Assembly (NCBI RefSeq): GCF_016862315.1
Contig: NZ_BOMS01000025.1
Coordinates: 1-64,000, forward strand
Direction of reading: 5' to 3'
Length of the DNA stretch: 64,000 bases
Source: Actinoplanes palleronii
GTDB lineage: Bacteria; Actinomycetota; Actinomycetes; Mycobacteriales; Micromonosporaceae
In this document: positions 17,934 to 26,790 of the stretch, in pieces
Numbering within the stretch: position 1 is the first letter of the stretch
How the letters are laid out: each line of letters opens with the position of its first letter
Notes under the pieces: generated by a model
Told to the model about the DNA's origin: nothing
Seen by the model: only the letters and a program-made list of their open reading frames with translations
The model's database searches: none
Position numbers and translations under genes: made by a program

Positions 17934-18485
17934 TCAGCCGAAGATCGGCAACCCGTCGATGCTGGCGCCGTTCTTCACCCGACGGTACTCGGCGAGGGCC
18001 TCGTCGTCGCGGCGCTCGTGGGCGCGGATGAGCAGATCCCGATCGCCCTCGTACGCCATCAGCGGCACCGAGTATCCGCAGGAGTCACTGACCCGGTCGA
18101 CCGCGACGTCGATGATCGACCGGCCGCCGTGGGTGTCCTCGGCCGCGCCGAACAGCGGCAGCATCGCGGCGTACTCCGGATCGGTGACCGGGATCGCCCG
18201 GCCGGCGCCGTGCAGCCGGACGATGTTCGGCGGGCCCTGGAAGGCGCAGAACATCAGCGTGATCCGGCCGTTCTCCCGCAGGTGCGCGATGGTCTCCGCG
18301 CCGCTGCCGTGGAAGTCGAGGTACGCCACCCGGTGCTCGCCGAGGATGGCGAACGTGCCGGTCATCCCCTTGGGTGAGACGTTGACCCGGCCGCCGTCGC
18401 CGGACGGCGCGGTCGCCACGAAGAACATCTGCTGGGCCGCGATGAAGTCCCGCAGCCGCCCGTTGATCCCCTCATGCACCTTCAT
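17934..18485 (-). CDS. Pyridoxamine 5'-phosphate oxidase-family flavin split-barrel protein
   Basis: A 183-residue protein of the FMN-binding split-barrel superfamily: VATAPSGDGGRVNVSPKG near residue 25 and the barrel strands VAYLDFHGSG and ITLMFCAFQGPP that follow. Members include small flavin or F420 oxidoreductases of unknown substrate. I prefer MKVHEGING at 18485 as the start; an ATG at 18494 adds three residues. It lies 40 bp downstream of the first amidotransferase gene of the amine operon and points the same way, so it may be its last cistron. Confidence 0.85.
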   Translation of the reverse strand: MKVHEGINGRLRDFIAAQQMFFVATAPSGDGGRVNVSPKGMTGTFAILGEHRVAYLDFHGSGAETIAHLRENGRITLMFCAFQGPPNIVRLHGAGRAIPVTDPEYAAMLPLFGAAEDTHGGRSIIDVAVDRVSDSCGYSVPLMAYEGDRDLLIRAHERRDDEALAEYRRVKNGASIDGLPIFG

Positions 18486-18533
18486 GCCCGCCATGCTGCC
18501 CGGTGCGGCGCCGCCCGGCGACCCGGTATCCCG

Positions 18534-19310
18534 CTATACGGCCGCCGGGACCTCGCCCGGCACCGGCGCGACCCGGTCGGCCGGCCCGGCCCGGTTCACC
18601 AGCGCGGCCTGGACCAGCGCGGCGAAGACCCGCAGGTCGGTGGTGCGTTCCGGGTGCCACTGCACGCCCAGCGCGAAGCCCCGCCCGGGATGCTCGATGA
18701 TCTCCACGACCCGGTCGTCCGGGCACCAGCCGGTGGCCACGAACTCACCCGGGTCGGCCACCGCCTGGTGGTGGAACGAGTTCACCGAGGTACGCCGGCC
18801 GAGCAGGTCGCAGGCCAGGCTGCCGGGGGTGGTCACCACGTCGTGCCGGCCGTAGTCGCCGGCGCTCGCGGCCAGCGGGTCGGTGCCGGCGTGGGCCCGG
18901 TGCCGGTCGTGGTTGATCAGGTCGGGCAGGTGCTGGTGCAGCGCGCCGCCGGTGGCCACCGCCATCACCTGCAGTCCGCGGCACACCCCGAGCACCGGCA
19001 GGTCGGCGGCGAGCGCGGCGCGCATCAGCATCAGCTCGGCCGCGTCGCGCACCGCGTCCACCTCGGTCTCCGGGTGCGGCACGGCGCCGTAGTGCGCCGG
19101 GTCGACGTCGCCGCCGCCGGTGAACACGATGCCGTCGAGGCACTCCAGCACGTCGGTGCCGGGGTCGTCCGGCGTGATCAGCAACGCCCGGCCGCCCGTC
19201 GCGTGCACCGCCTTGACGTAGGTCATCGGCAGCATGCCGGCCATCATGTCGTTGCGGCCGAACCGCACGTGCTGGGCGTACGAGGTGAGGCCGATCATCG
19301 GTCTGCGCAT
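18534..19310 (-). CDS. Gamma-glutamyl-GABA hydrolase-like class I glutamine amidotransferase (copy 1)
   Basis: A 258-residue PuuD-type hydrolase that in the family cleaves the gamma-glutamyl amide made by a GS-like ligase, releasing glutamate and the free acid. The nucleophile elbow is LGVCRGLQVMAV (Cys near residue 115) and the His/Glu pair is QWHPE near 217; GGGDVDP near 65 supplies the oxyanion region. It is 16 bp downstream of a second, divergent paralogue (19327-20019), in an operon with aldehyde dehydrogenase, SDR, GS-like ligase and APC permease. The Ala-Pro tail is longer than in copy 2. Confidence 0.88.
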   Translation of the reverse strand: MRRPMIGLTSYAQHVRFGRNDMMAGMLPMTYVKAVHATGGRALLITPDDPGTDVLECLDGIVFTGGGDVDPAHYGAVPHPETEVDAVRDAAELMLMRAALAADLPVLGVCRGLQVMAVATGGALHQHLPDLINHDRHRAHAGTDPLAASAGDYGRHDVVTTPGSLACDLLGRRTSVNSFHHQAVADPGEFVATGWCPDDRVVEIIEHPGRGFALGVQWHPERTTDLRVFAALVQAALVNRAGPADRVAPVPGEVPAAV

Positions 19311-19326
19311 CAGGGTGGTGCCCTCC

Positions 19327-20019
19327 TCAGATCCGTTCCGCCGCCGCCCCCACCAGAGCTCCGAAGAGCCGCCGGTCCCGGCGCACCTCGGGGTGCCACT
19401 GCACGCCGAGCACGAACCGCCGCTCCGGGTCCTCGACCGCCTCGGGCAGGCCGTCCTCGGCCCGTCCGGTGACGGTCAGGGTCCCGGGATCGGAGACGCC
19501 CTGGTGGTGGAAGCAGTTGATGGTCACGTCCGCACCCATCAGTCCGGCGATCCGGCTGCCGGGGGTGAAGACGGCGTCATGGTCGCTGTAGACCCCGGGA
19601 GCGACCCGGTGCCGTTCGTGGCCGAGCACGTCCGGCAGGTGCTGGTGCAGGGTGCCGCCGGACGCCGCGACGAGCAGCTGCATGCCACGGCAGACGCCGA
19701 GGACCGGCAGGTCACGGTCCAGGGCGGCGCGCAGCAGCGGCATCTCGGCGGCGTCCCGGTCGGGATGGGTGACGGTGTGCGGGCCGGGTTCGGCGCCGTA
19801 CAGCTCCGGGCCGATGTCCGGGCCGCCGGAGACCACCAGGCCGTCCAGCATCCGGAGCACGTCGGTGTCCAGGTCGTCCGGGGGCAGCAGCACCACCCGG
19901 CCGCCGGCCTCGGTGACCGCGGCGGTGTAGTCGTACGGGATCAGGGTGGTCGGGAGATCGCGCCACACGCCCCACGAGGCGGGCATCACATATGTCGTCA
20001 TCCCGATGATCGGACGCAT
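19327..20019 (-). CDS. Gamma-glutamyl-GABA hydrolase-like class I glutamine amidotransferase (copy 2)
   Basis: A 230-residue PuuD-type hydrolase with the same catalytic set as its neighbour: LGVCRGMQLLVA (nucleophile Cys near 109), QWHPE (near 210) and SGGPDIGPELYG. Roughly half the residues are shared with copy 1 by eye, too divergent for a recent duplication, so the copies probably act on different gamma-glutamyl amides (inference). The 178-bp gap upstream of it, before the SDR end, has a short hairpin at 20138-20157 and may hold a promoter or processing site. Confidence 0.88.
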   Translation of the reverse strand: MRPIIGMTTYVMPASWGVWRDLPTTLIPYDYTAAVTEAGGRVVLLPPDDLDTDVLRMLDGLVVSGGPDIGPELYGAEPGPHTVTHPDRDAAEMPLLRAALDRDLPVLGVCRGMQLLVAASGGTLHQHLPDVLGHERHRVAPGVYSDHDAVFTPGSRIAGLMGADVTINCFHHQGVSDPGTLTVTGRAEDGLPEAVEDPERRFVLGVQWHPEVRRDRRLFGALVGAAAERI

Positions 20020-20197
20020 CGCACCACCGTAGTCACGCCGCGGCCGGATGCCCCGTACAGGCGCGCGGCGCCGGAGATCCGGCGCCGCGCCACGGGCCCC
20101 TTCCGACCTGCCTCAGACGGGGAGCAAGACCCGCCTGAACAGGGATTCGACCCCTGTACTGGGGATCTCGTGCCCGCACCGAGGGGTGCCTAAACGT

Positions 20198-20962
20198 TTA
20201 CAGCGGAGTTACATACGCGCCGGTGATGCCGCCGTCGACGACGAACTGGGACGCGGTCATGAACGAGGCGTCGTCGCTGGCCAGGAACGCCACCGCGGCG
20301 GCGATCTCGGCCGGCTCGGCGAACCGGCCCATCGGCACGTGCACCAGCCGCCGGGCGGCCCGCTCCGGGTCCTTGGCGAACAGGTCCATCAGCAGCGGGG
20401 TGGCCACCGGGCCGGGGCAGAGCGCGTTGATCCGGATGCCCTCCCGGGCGAACTGCACGCCCAGCTCCCGGGTCATCGCCAGCACCCCGCCCTTGCTCGC
20501 GGTGTACGCGATCTGCGACGTCGCCGCGCCGAGCAGCGCCACGAACGAGGCGGTGTTGATGATCGAGCCCTTGCCCTGCCGCTGCATGTGCGGGATCGCG
20601 TACTTGCAGCAGAAGAAGACCGACGTGGTGTTGACCCGGAGCACGCGTTCCCACGCCTCGATGCCGGTGACCAGGATCGAGTCGTCGTCGGGCGGCGAGA
20701 TGCCGGCGTTGTTGAACGCGATGTCCACCCGCCCGTGCCGCTCGGCGACCCCGTCGAAGAGCGCCTTGACCTGCTCCTCGTCGCTCACGTCGCAGGCCAC
20801 GAACTCGCCGCCCACCTCCTCGGCGATGGCCTTGCCCGCATCCGCGGAGATGTCGACGCAGACCACGAAAGCGCCCTCGGCGGCGAACCGCCGGGCAGTC
20901 GCCAGCCCGATTCCACTGCCGGCGCCGGTGATCACGGCGACCCGGTCCTGAAGACGCTCCAC
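20198..20962 (-). CDS. Short-chain dehydrogenase/reductase (SDR)
   Basis: A 254-residue classical SDR: cofactor motif TGAGSGIG at residue 12, NNAG near 88, catalytic Ser (INTAS) and YTASK near 153, and the C-terminal VDGGITGAY. The acidic residue in VCVDIS at the end of beta-2 suggests NAD(H) rather than NADP(H). Its GTG start directly abuts the stop of the aldehyde dehydrogenase gene (no gap), which indicates a shared step: it may oxidise a hydroxyl intermediate to the aldehyde used by that enzyme. Substrate not deducible. Confidence 0.9.
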   Translation of the reverse strand: MERLQDRVAVITGAGSGIGLATARRFAAEGAFVVCVDISADAGKAIAEEVGGEFVACDVSDEEQVKALFDGVAERHGRVDIAFNNAGISPPDDDSILVTGIEAWERVLRVNTTSVFFCCKYAIPHMQRQGKGSIINTASFVALLGAATSQIAYTASKGGVLAMTRELGVQFAREGIRINALCPGPVATPLLMDLFAKDPERAARRLVHVPMGRFAEPAEIAAAVAFLASDDASFMTASQFVVDGGITGAYVTPL

Positions 20963-22324
20963 TCAAGCTCCCATCGAAATGAACACGTTCTTGACATCGG
21001 TGAACGACAGCAGCGCGTCCGGACCCAGTTCGCGGCCGAGGCCGGACTGCTTCATCCCGCCGAACGGGGTCCAGTACCGCACCGACGAGTTGCTGTTGAC
21101 ACTCAGCGCGCCGGTCTCCACCGCACGGGAGACCCGCAGCGCCCGGCCCACGTCGCGGGTCCAGATCGAGCCGGAGAGGCCGTACTCGGAGTCGTTGGCG
21201 AGCCGGATCGCCTCGGCCTCGTCGCGGAACGGCAGCACGCTGACGACCGGGCCGAAGATCTCCTCGCGCCAGTGCCGGTCCTCCGTGGAGCCGGCCAGCA
21301 GCACCGTGGGCGGGAACCAGAAGCCGTCGCCGGTCGGGGCGTCACCCCGGAAAGCCACATCGGCCTCGGCGACAAACCCCGTCACCGTCTCCCGCTGACC
21401 GGAAGAGATCAGCGGGCCCATGTCCGACTTCTCGTCCGACGGGTCCAACACCCGGAATTTCGTGACGGAGGACTCGAACAGGGCGAGGAACTTGTCGTAC
21501 ACCGAAGCCTCGACCAGCAACCGCGAGCGGGCGCAGCAGTCCTGACCCGCGTTGTCGAAGACCGCGCCGGGCGCGGCCGCTGCCGCGGCCTCGAGGTCGG
21601 CGTCCGCGAAGACGATGTTGGCGCTCTTGCCGCCCAGCTCCAGCGTCACCCGCTTCACCTGGTCCGCACAGCCCGCCATGATCGACTTGCCCACCTCGGT
21701 GGAGCCGGTGAAGCAGACCTTGCGGACCGCCGGGTGGGTGACGAACCGCTGCCCCACCACGCTGCCCTTGCCCGGCAGCACCTGGAAGACGTGCTCCGGC
21801 AGGCCGGCCTCGAGGGCCAGCTCGCCGAGCCGGATCGCGGTCAGCGGGGTGAGTTCGGCCGGCTTGAGCACCACCGTGTTGCCGGCCGCCAGCGCCGGCA
21901 CGAAACCCCAGCCGGCGATCGGCATCGGGAAGTTCCACGGCACGATGATCCCGACCACGCCGAGCGGCTCGTGGAACGTCACGTCGATGCCGCCGGCCAC
22001 CGGGATCTGCCGGCCGGACAGCCGTTCCGGCGCGCCGGCGTAGTAGTTCAGCACGTCCCGGACGTTGCCCGCCTCCCAGCGCGCGTTGCCGATGGTGTGC
22101 CCGGCGTTGCGCACCTCCAGCTGTGCCAGCTCCTCCAGGTGGTCCTCGACCACCTGGGCGAAGCGTCGCAGCAGCCGCGCCCGGTCGCCGGGCGCGACCG
22201 CGCGCCAGGACGCGAAAGCTTGCTGGGCACGCTCGATCGCCGCGTCGGTCCCGGCCAGATCCAGCGACGGTACGGTCGTGAAGGCCGCACCCGTCGCCGG
22301 GTTGATCACCTCAGTAGTCCCCAC
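20963..22324 (-). CDS. NAD(P)-dependent aldehyde dehydrogenase
   Basis: A 453-residue aldehyde dehydrogenase. Conserved pieces include VVGIIVPWNFPMPIAGWGFV near 125, the Glu-bearing LELGGKSANIV near 235, the catalytic Cys in NAGQDCCARSRLLV near 270 and EIFGPVVSVLPF near 365. In the family it oxidises an aldehyde to the acid in the cytoplasm. Between the GS-like ligase and the hydrolases, its probable substrate is a gamma-glutamylated aminoaldehyde (PuuC-like step). The 5' side is separated from the ligase gene by the repeat array at 22346-22506, so it may have its own promoter. Confidence 0.92.
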   Translation of the reverse strand: MGTTEVINPATGAAFTTVPSLDLAGTDAAIERAQQAFASWRAVAPGDRARLLRRFAQVVEDHLEELAQLEVRNAGHTIGNARWEAGNVRDVLNYYAGAPERLSGRQIPVAGGIDVTFHEPLGVVGIIVPWNFPMPIAGWGFVPALAAGNTVVLKPAELTPLTAIRLGELALEAGLPEHVFQVLPGKGSVVGQRFVTHPAVRKVCFTGSTEVGKSIMAGCADQVKRVTLELGGKSANIVFADADLEAAAAAAPGAVFDNAGQDCCARSRLLVEASVYDKFLALFESSVTKFRVLDPSDEKSDMGPLISSGQRETVTGFVAEADVAFRGDAPTGDGFWFPPTVLLAGSTEDRHWREEIFGPVVSVLPFRDEAEAIRLANDSEYGLSGSIWTRDVGRALRVSRAVETGALSVNSNSSVRYWTPFGGMKQSGLGRELGPDALLSFTDVKNVFISMGA

Positions 22325-22345
22325 GCCGAGATCCTTCCACGCGCC

Positions 22346-22506
22346 GTGTGAAGTTTCGGCGCCCAGCGCACCGAAACTTCACACACTCACCCCGCCCCCA
22401 CCTTGCGTGTGAAGTTCAGGCGCGCAGCGCACCGAAACTTCACACGCTCGCCCCGCCCCCACGTTGCGTGGGGAGTTCGGGCGCGGAGCGCACCGAAACT
22501 TCACAC
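22346..22506. repeat. Array of 61-bp palindromic tandem repeats (array 1)
   Basis: Units start at 22346, 22407 and 22468, exactly 61 bp apart; the last is partial. Each ends with GCGCACCGAAACTTCACAC. In the first unit this pairs with GTGTGAAGTTTCGG to form a perfect 14-bp stem; left arms of units 2 and 3 are progressively degenerate. Between hairpins lies a C-rich linker (CCCCGCCCCCAC). The array fills the 193-bp gap between the GS-like gene and the aldehyde dehydrogenase gene, both on minus. Confidence 0.9.
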
Positions 22507-22517
22507 GCTGGCCGGGG

Positions 22518-23864
22518 TCAGAGGCGTTCGAAGCCGCGGCGCAGCTCCCAATCGGTGACCGCGGCGTCGAAAGCGGCCAGCTCCACCTGTCCCATGTTGG
22601 CGTAGTGGGCGACCACGTCCGCCCCGAACGCCGCTTCCGCCACCGAGCTGGACGTCCACAACCCGGTCGCCTCCCGCAGCGTCGTCGGCACCCGCTCCGC
22701 GTCCGGATCCCCGTAGGCGTTGCCGGCGAACTCCGCCTCCAGCGACAGCCCGTTCTCGATCCCGTGCAGGGCGCCGGCCACCAGCGCCGCAATCGCCAGG
22801 TACGGGTTCACGTCCCCGCCCGGCACCCGGTTCTCCACCCGCATGCCCTCGCCGTGCCCGGCGATCCGCAGCGCGCAGGTCCGGTTGTCCACGCCCCAGC
22901 GCAGCGCGGTCGGCGCGAACGAACCCGGCTGGTACCGCTTGTACGAGTTGACGTTCGGCGCGAACAGCAGGCTGAACTCGCGCATGGTGGCGAGCAGCCC
23001 GGCGAGCACCTGCTGACCGATCTCACTGAGGTGGGCCGGCCCGTCGCCGAGCATCGCCGACCGGCCGTCCTCGCCGCGCAGCGAGAAGTGGATGTGGCAG
23101 GAGTTGCCCTCCCGCTCGTTCGGCTTGGCCATGAAGGTCAGCGCCATCCCCTCCTGGGCGGCGATCTCCTTCGCGCCGTTCTTGTAGATCACGTGGTTGT
23201 CGGCCGCGGTGAGCGCGTCGGCGTACTTGAACGCGATCTCGTGCTGACCGAAGTTGCACTCGCCCTTGGCGCTCTCCGGGAGCAGGCCGGCGCCGTACAT
23301 GTCGTTGCGGATCCGGCGCAGCAGCGGCTCGACCCGGGCGGTGCCGAGCAGCGAGTAGTCCACGTTGTACTGGTTGGCCGGGGTGAGGTCCCGGTACCGC
23401 TTGCTGAACGCCTGCTCGTAGGTGTCCCGGTAGAGCACGAACTCCAGCTCGGTACCGGCGAACGCGGTCAGGCCGTGCGCCGCCAGCCGGTCCAGCTGGC
23501 GGCGCAGGATCTGCCGCGGGGAGGGCCGGACCGGTTCGCCCGCGGTGTCGTGCAGGTCGGCGAGGACCATCGCGGTGCCCGGCTGCCACGGCACCCGCCG
23601 CAGCGTGTCGAAGTCCGGCCGCATCACGAAGTCGCCGTACCCGGTGGACCAGGAGGACATCTCGTACCCGTCGACGGTGTTCATGTCGACGTCCACGGCC
23701 AGCAGGTAATTGCAGCCCTCGCTGCCGCCGCTGACCACCTCGTCCATGAAGTACCGGCCGTGCAGCCGTTTGCCCTGCAACCGCCCCTGCATGTCGGTGA
23801 GCGCGAGCAGCACGGTGTCGATCGATCCGTTGCCGACCGCTACGTCGAGGTCCTCGAGATCCAT
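22518..23864 (-). CDS. Glutamine-synthetase-like gamma-glutamyl-amine ligase
   Basis: A 448-residue type I glutamine-synthetase-fold protein, shorter than GlnA (about 470), as in PuuA/GlnA3/GlnA4 enzymes that couple glutamate to an amine with ATP. Visible motifs: GTELEFVLYRD near 139, the ATP/metal region GECNFGQHEIAFKYADAL near 200, KPNEREGNSCHIHFSL near 245, and PSY-type NSYKRYQPGSFAPT near 310 with NRTCALRI and ENRVPGGDVNPYLA. No adenylylation-site Tyr context like GlnA is evident. With permease, aldehyde dehydrogenase, SDR and two amidohydrolases it forms a gamma-glutamylation pathway for polyamine or monoamine use. Substrate (putrescine, ethanolamine or other) is unresolved. Confidence 0.92.
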   Translation of the reverse strand: MDLEDLDVAVGNGSIDTVLLALTDMQGRLQGKRLHGRYFMDEVVSGGSEGCNYLLAVDVDMNTVDGYEMSSWSTGYGDFVMRPDFDTLRRVPWQPGTAMVLADLHDTAGEPVRPSPRQILRRQLDRLAAHGLTAFAGTELEFVLYRDTYEQAFSKRYRDLTPANQYNVDYSLLGTARVEPLLRRIRNDMYGAGLLPESAKGECNFGQHEIAFKYADALTAADNHVIYKNGAKEIAAQEGMALTFMAKPNEREGNSCHIHFSLRGEDGRSAMLGDGPAHLSEIGQQVLAGLLATMREFSLLFAPNVNSYKRYQPGSFAPTALRWGVDNRTCALRIAGHGEGMRVENRVPGGDVNPYLAIAALVAGALHGIENGLSLEAEFAGNAYGDPDAERVPTTLREATGLWTSSSVAEAAFGADVVAHYANMGQVELAAFDAAVTDWELRRGFERL

Positions 23865-23932
23865 GGTCCAGTCCTATCAGTCGTTGGGCGTCGGCAGGGT
23901 GGGCTCGCCATGTGCCGCCTGCGGCTCTTCCA

Positions 23933-25471
23933 TCAGCCGTCAGCAGCCGGCATGGTCGGCTCACCGTGTGCTGCCGCGTCCAGGAGGTTCGACTTGGGCC
24001 CGGTGAACCACTCGCGGGCACTCGCGAACCACCAGATCGTCGCCCCGCCGAGCACCACGACCACCGCGACGATCGTGTAGTTGAAGTTCGCCGCGGTGAC
24101 CGGGCCACTGACCGGAAGCACGAACAGCACACAGATGACGATTACCCAGACGATCGACGCCCACCCGATCGGGGCGCTCCACTTTCCGAGGTTCCACGGA
24201 CCGGGCTGGAAGTCCGGGAGGCGGCGGCGCAGGAAGACCGGTCCGACGTACGCGATGTAGAGGCCGATCACCGCGATCGAGGTGGCCGCCGCGTACGCCG
24301 TGGTGCTCCACAGCGACGGCAGCACCAGGAGCGTGGAGAGCGTCACGCACAGCCAGATCGAGTTGGTGGGCGTGCCGGTGCGCGGGTTGACCTGCTTCCA
24401 CAGCCGGGAACCGGGCAGCGCGCCGTCGCGGGCGAACGCGTACGACATCCGGGAGTTCGCGGTGACCGAGGCCATCCCGCAGAACCACTGCGCGACCATG
24501 CAGATGAAGAGCAGGAACACCCCGACGTTGTGGCCGGCCGCGTCGATGAAGATCTGGGCCGGCGGCAGTGCCAGCGCGGTGGTCCGTTCGGCCTCGTAGT
24601 CCTGGATGGACCAGGTGATCGCGAACAGCAGCACGAACCCGGCGATCACCGAGACCACCACGGACATCACGATGCCGCGGGGCGCCGCGTTCGCCGCGTC
24701 GTGGGTCTCCTCGGCGACGTGCGCCGAGGCGTCGTACCCGGTGTAGGTGTACTGCGCCATCAACAGTCCGATCAGGACGGCGTAGACGCTCGCGCCGGCG
24801 AACCCGAACCCGGTCGAGTTCTTCACCTCGAAGAACACCTCGGAGATCGGCTTGTGCTGGTCCGGCAGCACGGCCAGCAGCACGACGATCACCGCGACGC
24901 CGACCAGGTGCCACCAGGCGCTGACGTCGGAGAGCACCCGGACCAGGTTCACGCCGAACGTGTTCAGCAGCCCGTGCACCACGATGATGACCAGGAAGAT
25001 CAGGAAGGTCCGGCCCGGGGTGACCTCCATGTCGAAGGTCAGGCTCAGGAACGCCGAGGTGGTGATCGCCGCCCCGAAGTCGATCGCCGCGGTGACCGCG
25101 ACCTCGCCGAGGAAGTTGAACCAGCCGATGAACCAGGCCCACGCGGCCTTGTTCCGCTTGGCCAGCGCGGCGGCCCACCAGTAGAGCGCGCCGGCGGTCG
25201 GATACGCCGAACAGACCTCGGCCATCGCGAGCGCCACCAGGGTGACCATGATGCCGACGAAGAGCCAGCCCAGGGTGATCGCCAGCGGCCCGCCGGCGTT
25301 CATCGCGATCCCGTACGAGGTGATCGCCCCGGCCAGAACCGAAATGATCGAGAAGGAGACGGCAAAGTTGGAGAAGCCGGACAACCGGCGGTGAAGTTCC
25401 TGTTTGTACCCGAGTTGGGCGAGACGCTCCTCATCGGTACTGCTGCTGACGGCGGCTGGTTCAGTGCTCAT
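23933..25471 (-). CDS. APC superfamily amino acid/amine permease
   Basis: A 512-residue membrane transporter with about twelve hydrophobic segments. The start of segment 1 (SGFSNFAVSFSIISVLAGAI) carries the helix-breaking FAVSFSIISVLAG of the amino acid-polyamine-choline family, and YTGYDASAHVAEET near 265 is the characteristic segment-6 motif of the GABA/choline/ethanolamine permease group. It probably imports the amine used by the GS-like ligase encoded 68 bp downstream. ATG at 25471 chosen for AAGGGAG eight bases upstream; an in-frame extension upstream lacks support. Confidence 0.92.
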   Translation of the reverse strand: MSTEPAAVSSSTDEERLAQLGYKQELHRRLSGFSNFAVSFSIISVLAGAITSYGIAMNAGGPLAITLGWLFVGIMVTLVALAMAEVCSAYPTAGALYWWAAALAKRNKAAWAWFIGWFNFLGEVAVTAAIDFGAAITTSAFLSLTFDMEVTPGRTFLIFLVIIVVHGLLNTFGVNLVRVLSDVSAWWHLVGVAVIVVLLAVLPDQHKPISEVFFEVKNSTGFGFAGASVYAVLIGLLMAQYTYTGYDASAHVAEETHDAANAAPRGIVMSVVVSVIAGFVLLFAITWSIQDYEAERTTALALPPAQIFIDAAGHNVGVFLLFICMVAQWFCGMASVTANSRMSYAFARDGALPGSRLWKQVNPRTGTPTNSIWLCVTLSTLLVLPSLWSTTAYAAATSIAVIGLYIAYVGPVFLRRRLPDFQPGPWNLGKWSAPIGWASIVWVIVICVLFVLPVSGPVTAANFNYTIVAVVVVLGGATIWWFASAREWFTGPKSNLLDAAAHGEPTMPAADG

Positions 25472-25734
25472 GCGCGAGCTCCCTTGCCGAAAGGTGTGAC
25501 CTGAGCCACGGGTTCCGTGATGATCGCTCCGCTGTGTTACGGCCGTCAATGATCAGCGTTAACAACATTGCCGGTTGTCCTGCACGGTGCGAACCTTCGC
25601 CATCCGGATCGGGCTTGACCCTGACGCAGCGTCAACCCACCAACGGGGCTGCGCGAGCACGGCTGGGCACGGTGGACACGAGGGGAGCGGCTCCCGGAGT
25701 GACCCGGACGCCGCTCCGGTCGTACCGTAAGAAA
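25472..25734. other. Gap between permease operon and ABC permease; likely promoter region
   Basis: No gene seen. An AT-richer patch at 25535-25572 contains the palindromes TGATCA and GTTAAC close together, in the right place for the promoter/operator of the amine operon on the minus strand. No firm hexamers assigned. Confidence 0.35.
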
Positions 25735-26790
25735 TCAGGCCTTGCGCAGCGCGGCCATGAACGAGGTCTTGACCTGGGTCCGCAGCAGCGACCCGGAGTA
25801 GACCCGGGCCCCGACGCCCAGCAGCACCACCGTCGTGGCGACCAGCAGCACCAGCGCCGCCACCGGCTCCCACAGCGCCACGTCCCCGTCGAACAGCCGG
25901 ACCGGCATGGCGATCGGCGACGAGAACGGCACGAACGACAGCACCTTCATCGCCAGCCCGTCGTGCGGAACGCTGAGCACCGCGAAGAACGGGATCAGCA
26001 CCAGCATCTGCACCGGCATCGTGGTGCTGGCCAGCTCCTCCTGCCGGGAGGCGAGCGCGCCCACCCCGGCCCACAGCGAGGCCAGCATCACGAAGCCGAG
26101 GGCGAAGAACGGCAGGAACCAGCCGACCGCCGGTGCGACCGCACTGAGCAGGCCGGGCGCCGTTTCGGTGACGGTCATGCCGACGATCGCGACCAGGCCG
26201 AGCAGCGCCACCTGGGCGAAGGCCAGCGCGGTCAGCGCGGCCACCTTGCCGGCCAGCAGCGCCCGGACCGGCACGCTGGCGACCAGGATCTCGACGATCC
26301 GGGTCTGCTTCTCCTCGACCACGCTCTGCGCGATCTGCATGCCGAAGGTGAACGAGGTGAAGAAGAACAACATCGCGAACGCCAGCGGCACCACGATGGC
26401 CGCGACCGGGTTGACGTCGCTGGGGTCGAGCAGCCGGACCTGCGGTTCGGTGCTGAGCGCCCGCACCACGTCGTCCGGGTCCTCGTCCAGCCCGATCACC
26501 TCCGGGCCGGGCAGCACCGCCGCGTCGACCTCGCCGTCGCGCACCAGCTGCTCGGCGGTCGCGGCGTCCGGCACCAGCCGGGCCTCCAGGCCCTGCTCCC
26601 GCAGCACGCTGACCGTGGCGCTGTCGGTGACCGCGACCTTGGTGGGTCCGCCGTCGAGCAGCGCCGGCAGCAGCATCGACGCGAGCACGATGAGCAGGAA
26701 GACCGCGGTGCTCCAGAGAAAGGCCTTGTCGCGCAGCTTGACCCGGATCTCCCGGGCCGCGACCAGCTTGGCGGCTTCGAACGTGGTCAC
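25735..26790 (-). CDS. ABC-2 type transporter permease (NatB-like)
   Basis: A 351-residue ABC-2 permease: one membrane helix near residues 25-45 (LWSTAVFLLIVLASMLLPAL), an extracytoplasmic loop of about 120 residues, then five to six helices starting AAIVVPLAFAMLFFFTSFTFG. The motif VVEEKQTRIVEILVASVPVRALLAGK near 185 is the cytoplasmic coupling segment typical of NatB/YhgE-type ABC-2 exporters. Its first codon overlaps the ATPase gene's end by four bases (ATGA). It probably exports an antimicrobial or ion; NatAB of Bacillus exports Na+. Confidence 0.9.
   Translation of the reverse strand: MTTFEAAKLVAAREIRVKLRDKAFLWSTAVFLLIVLASMLLPALLDGGPTKVAVTDSATVSVLREQGLEARLVPDAATAEQLVRDGEVDAAVLPGPEVIGLDEDPDDVVRALSTEPQVRLLDPSDVNPVAAIVVPLAFAMLFFFTSFTFGMQIAQSVVEEKQTRIVEILVASVPVRALLAGKVAALTALAFAQVALLGLVAIVGMTVTETAPGLLSAVAPAVGWFLPFFALGFVMLASLWAGVGALASRQEELASTTMPVQMLVLIPFFAVLSVPHDGLAMKVLSFVPFSSPIAMPVRLFDGDVALWEPVAALVLLVATTVVLLGVGARVYSGSLLRTQVKTSFMAALRKA

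Noticed and set aside
20138..20157. tRNA T-arm (stem ACAGGG with a 7-base loop)
   Set aside because: Loop does not fit the T-loop consensus in either orientation and no acceptor or anticodon arm is found around it.
22346..22506. CRISPR array
   Set aside because: Repeated units are palindromic and contiguous, and linkers repeat rather than being unique spacers; no cas genes in the window.
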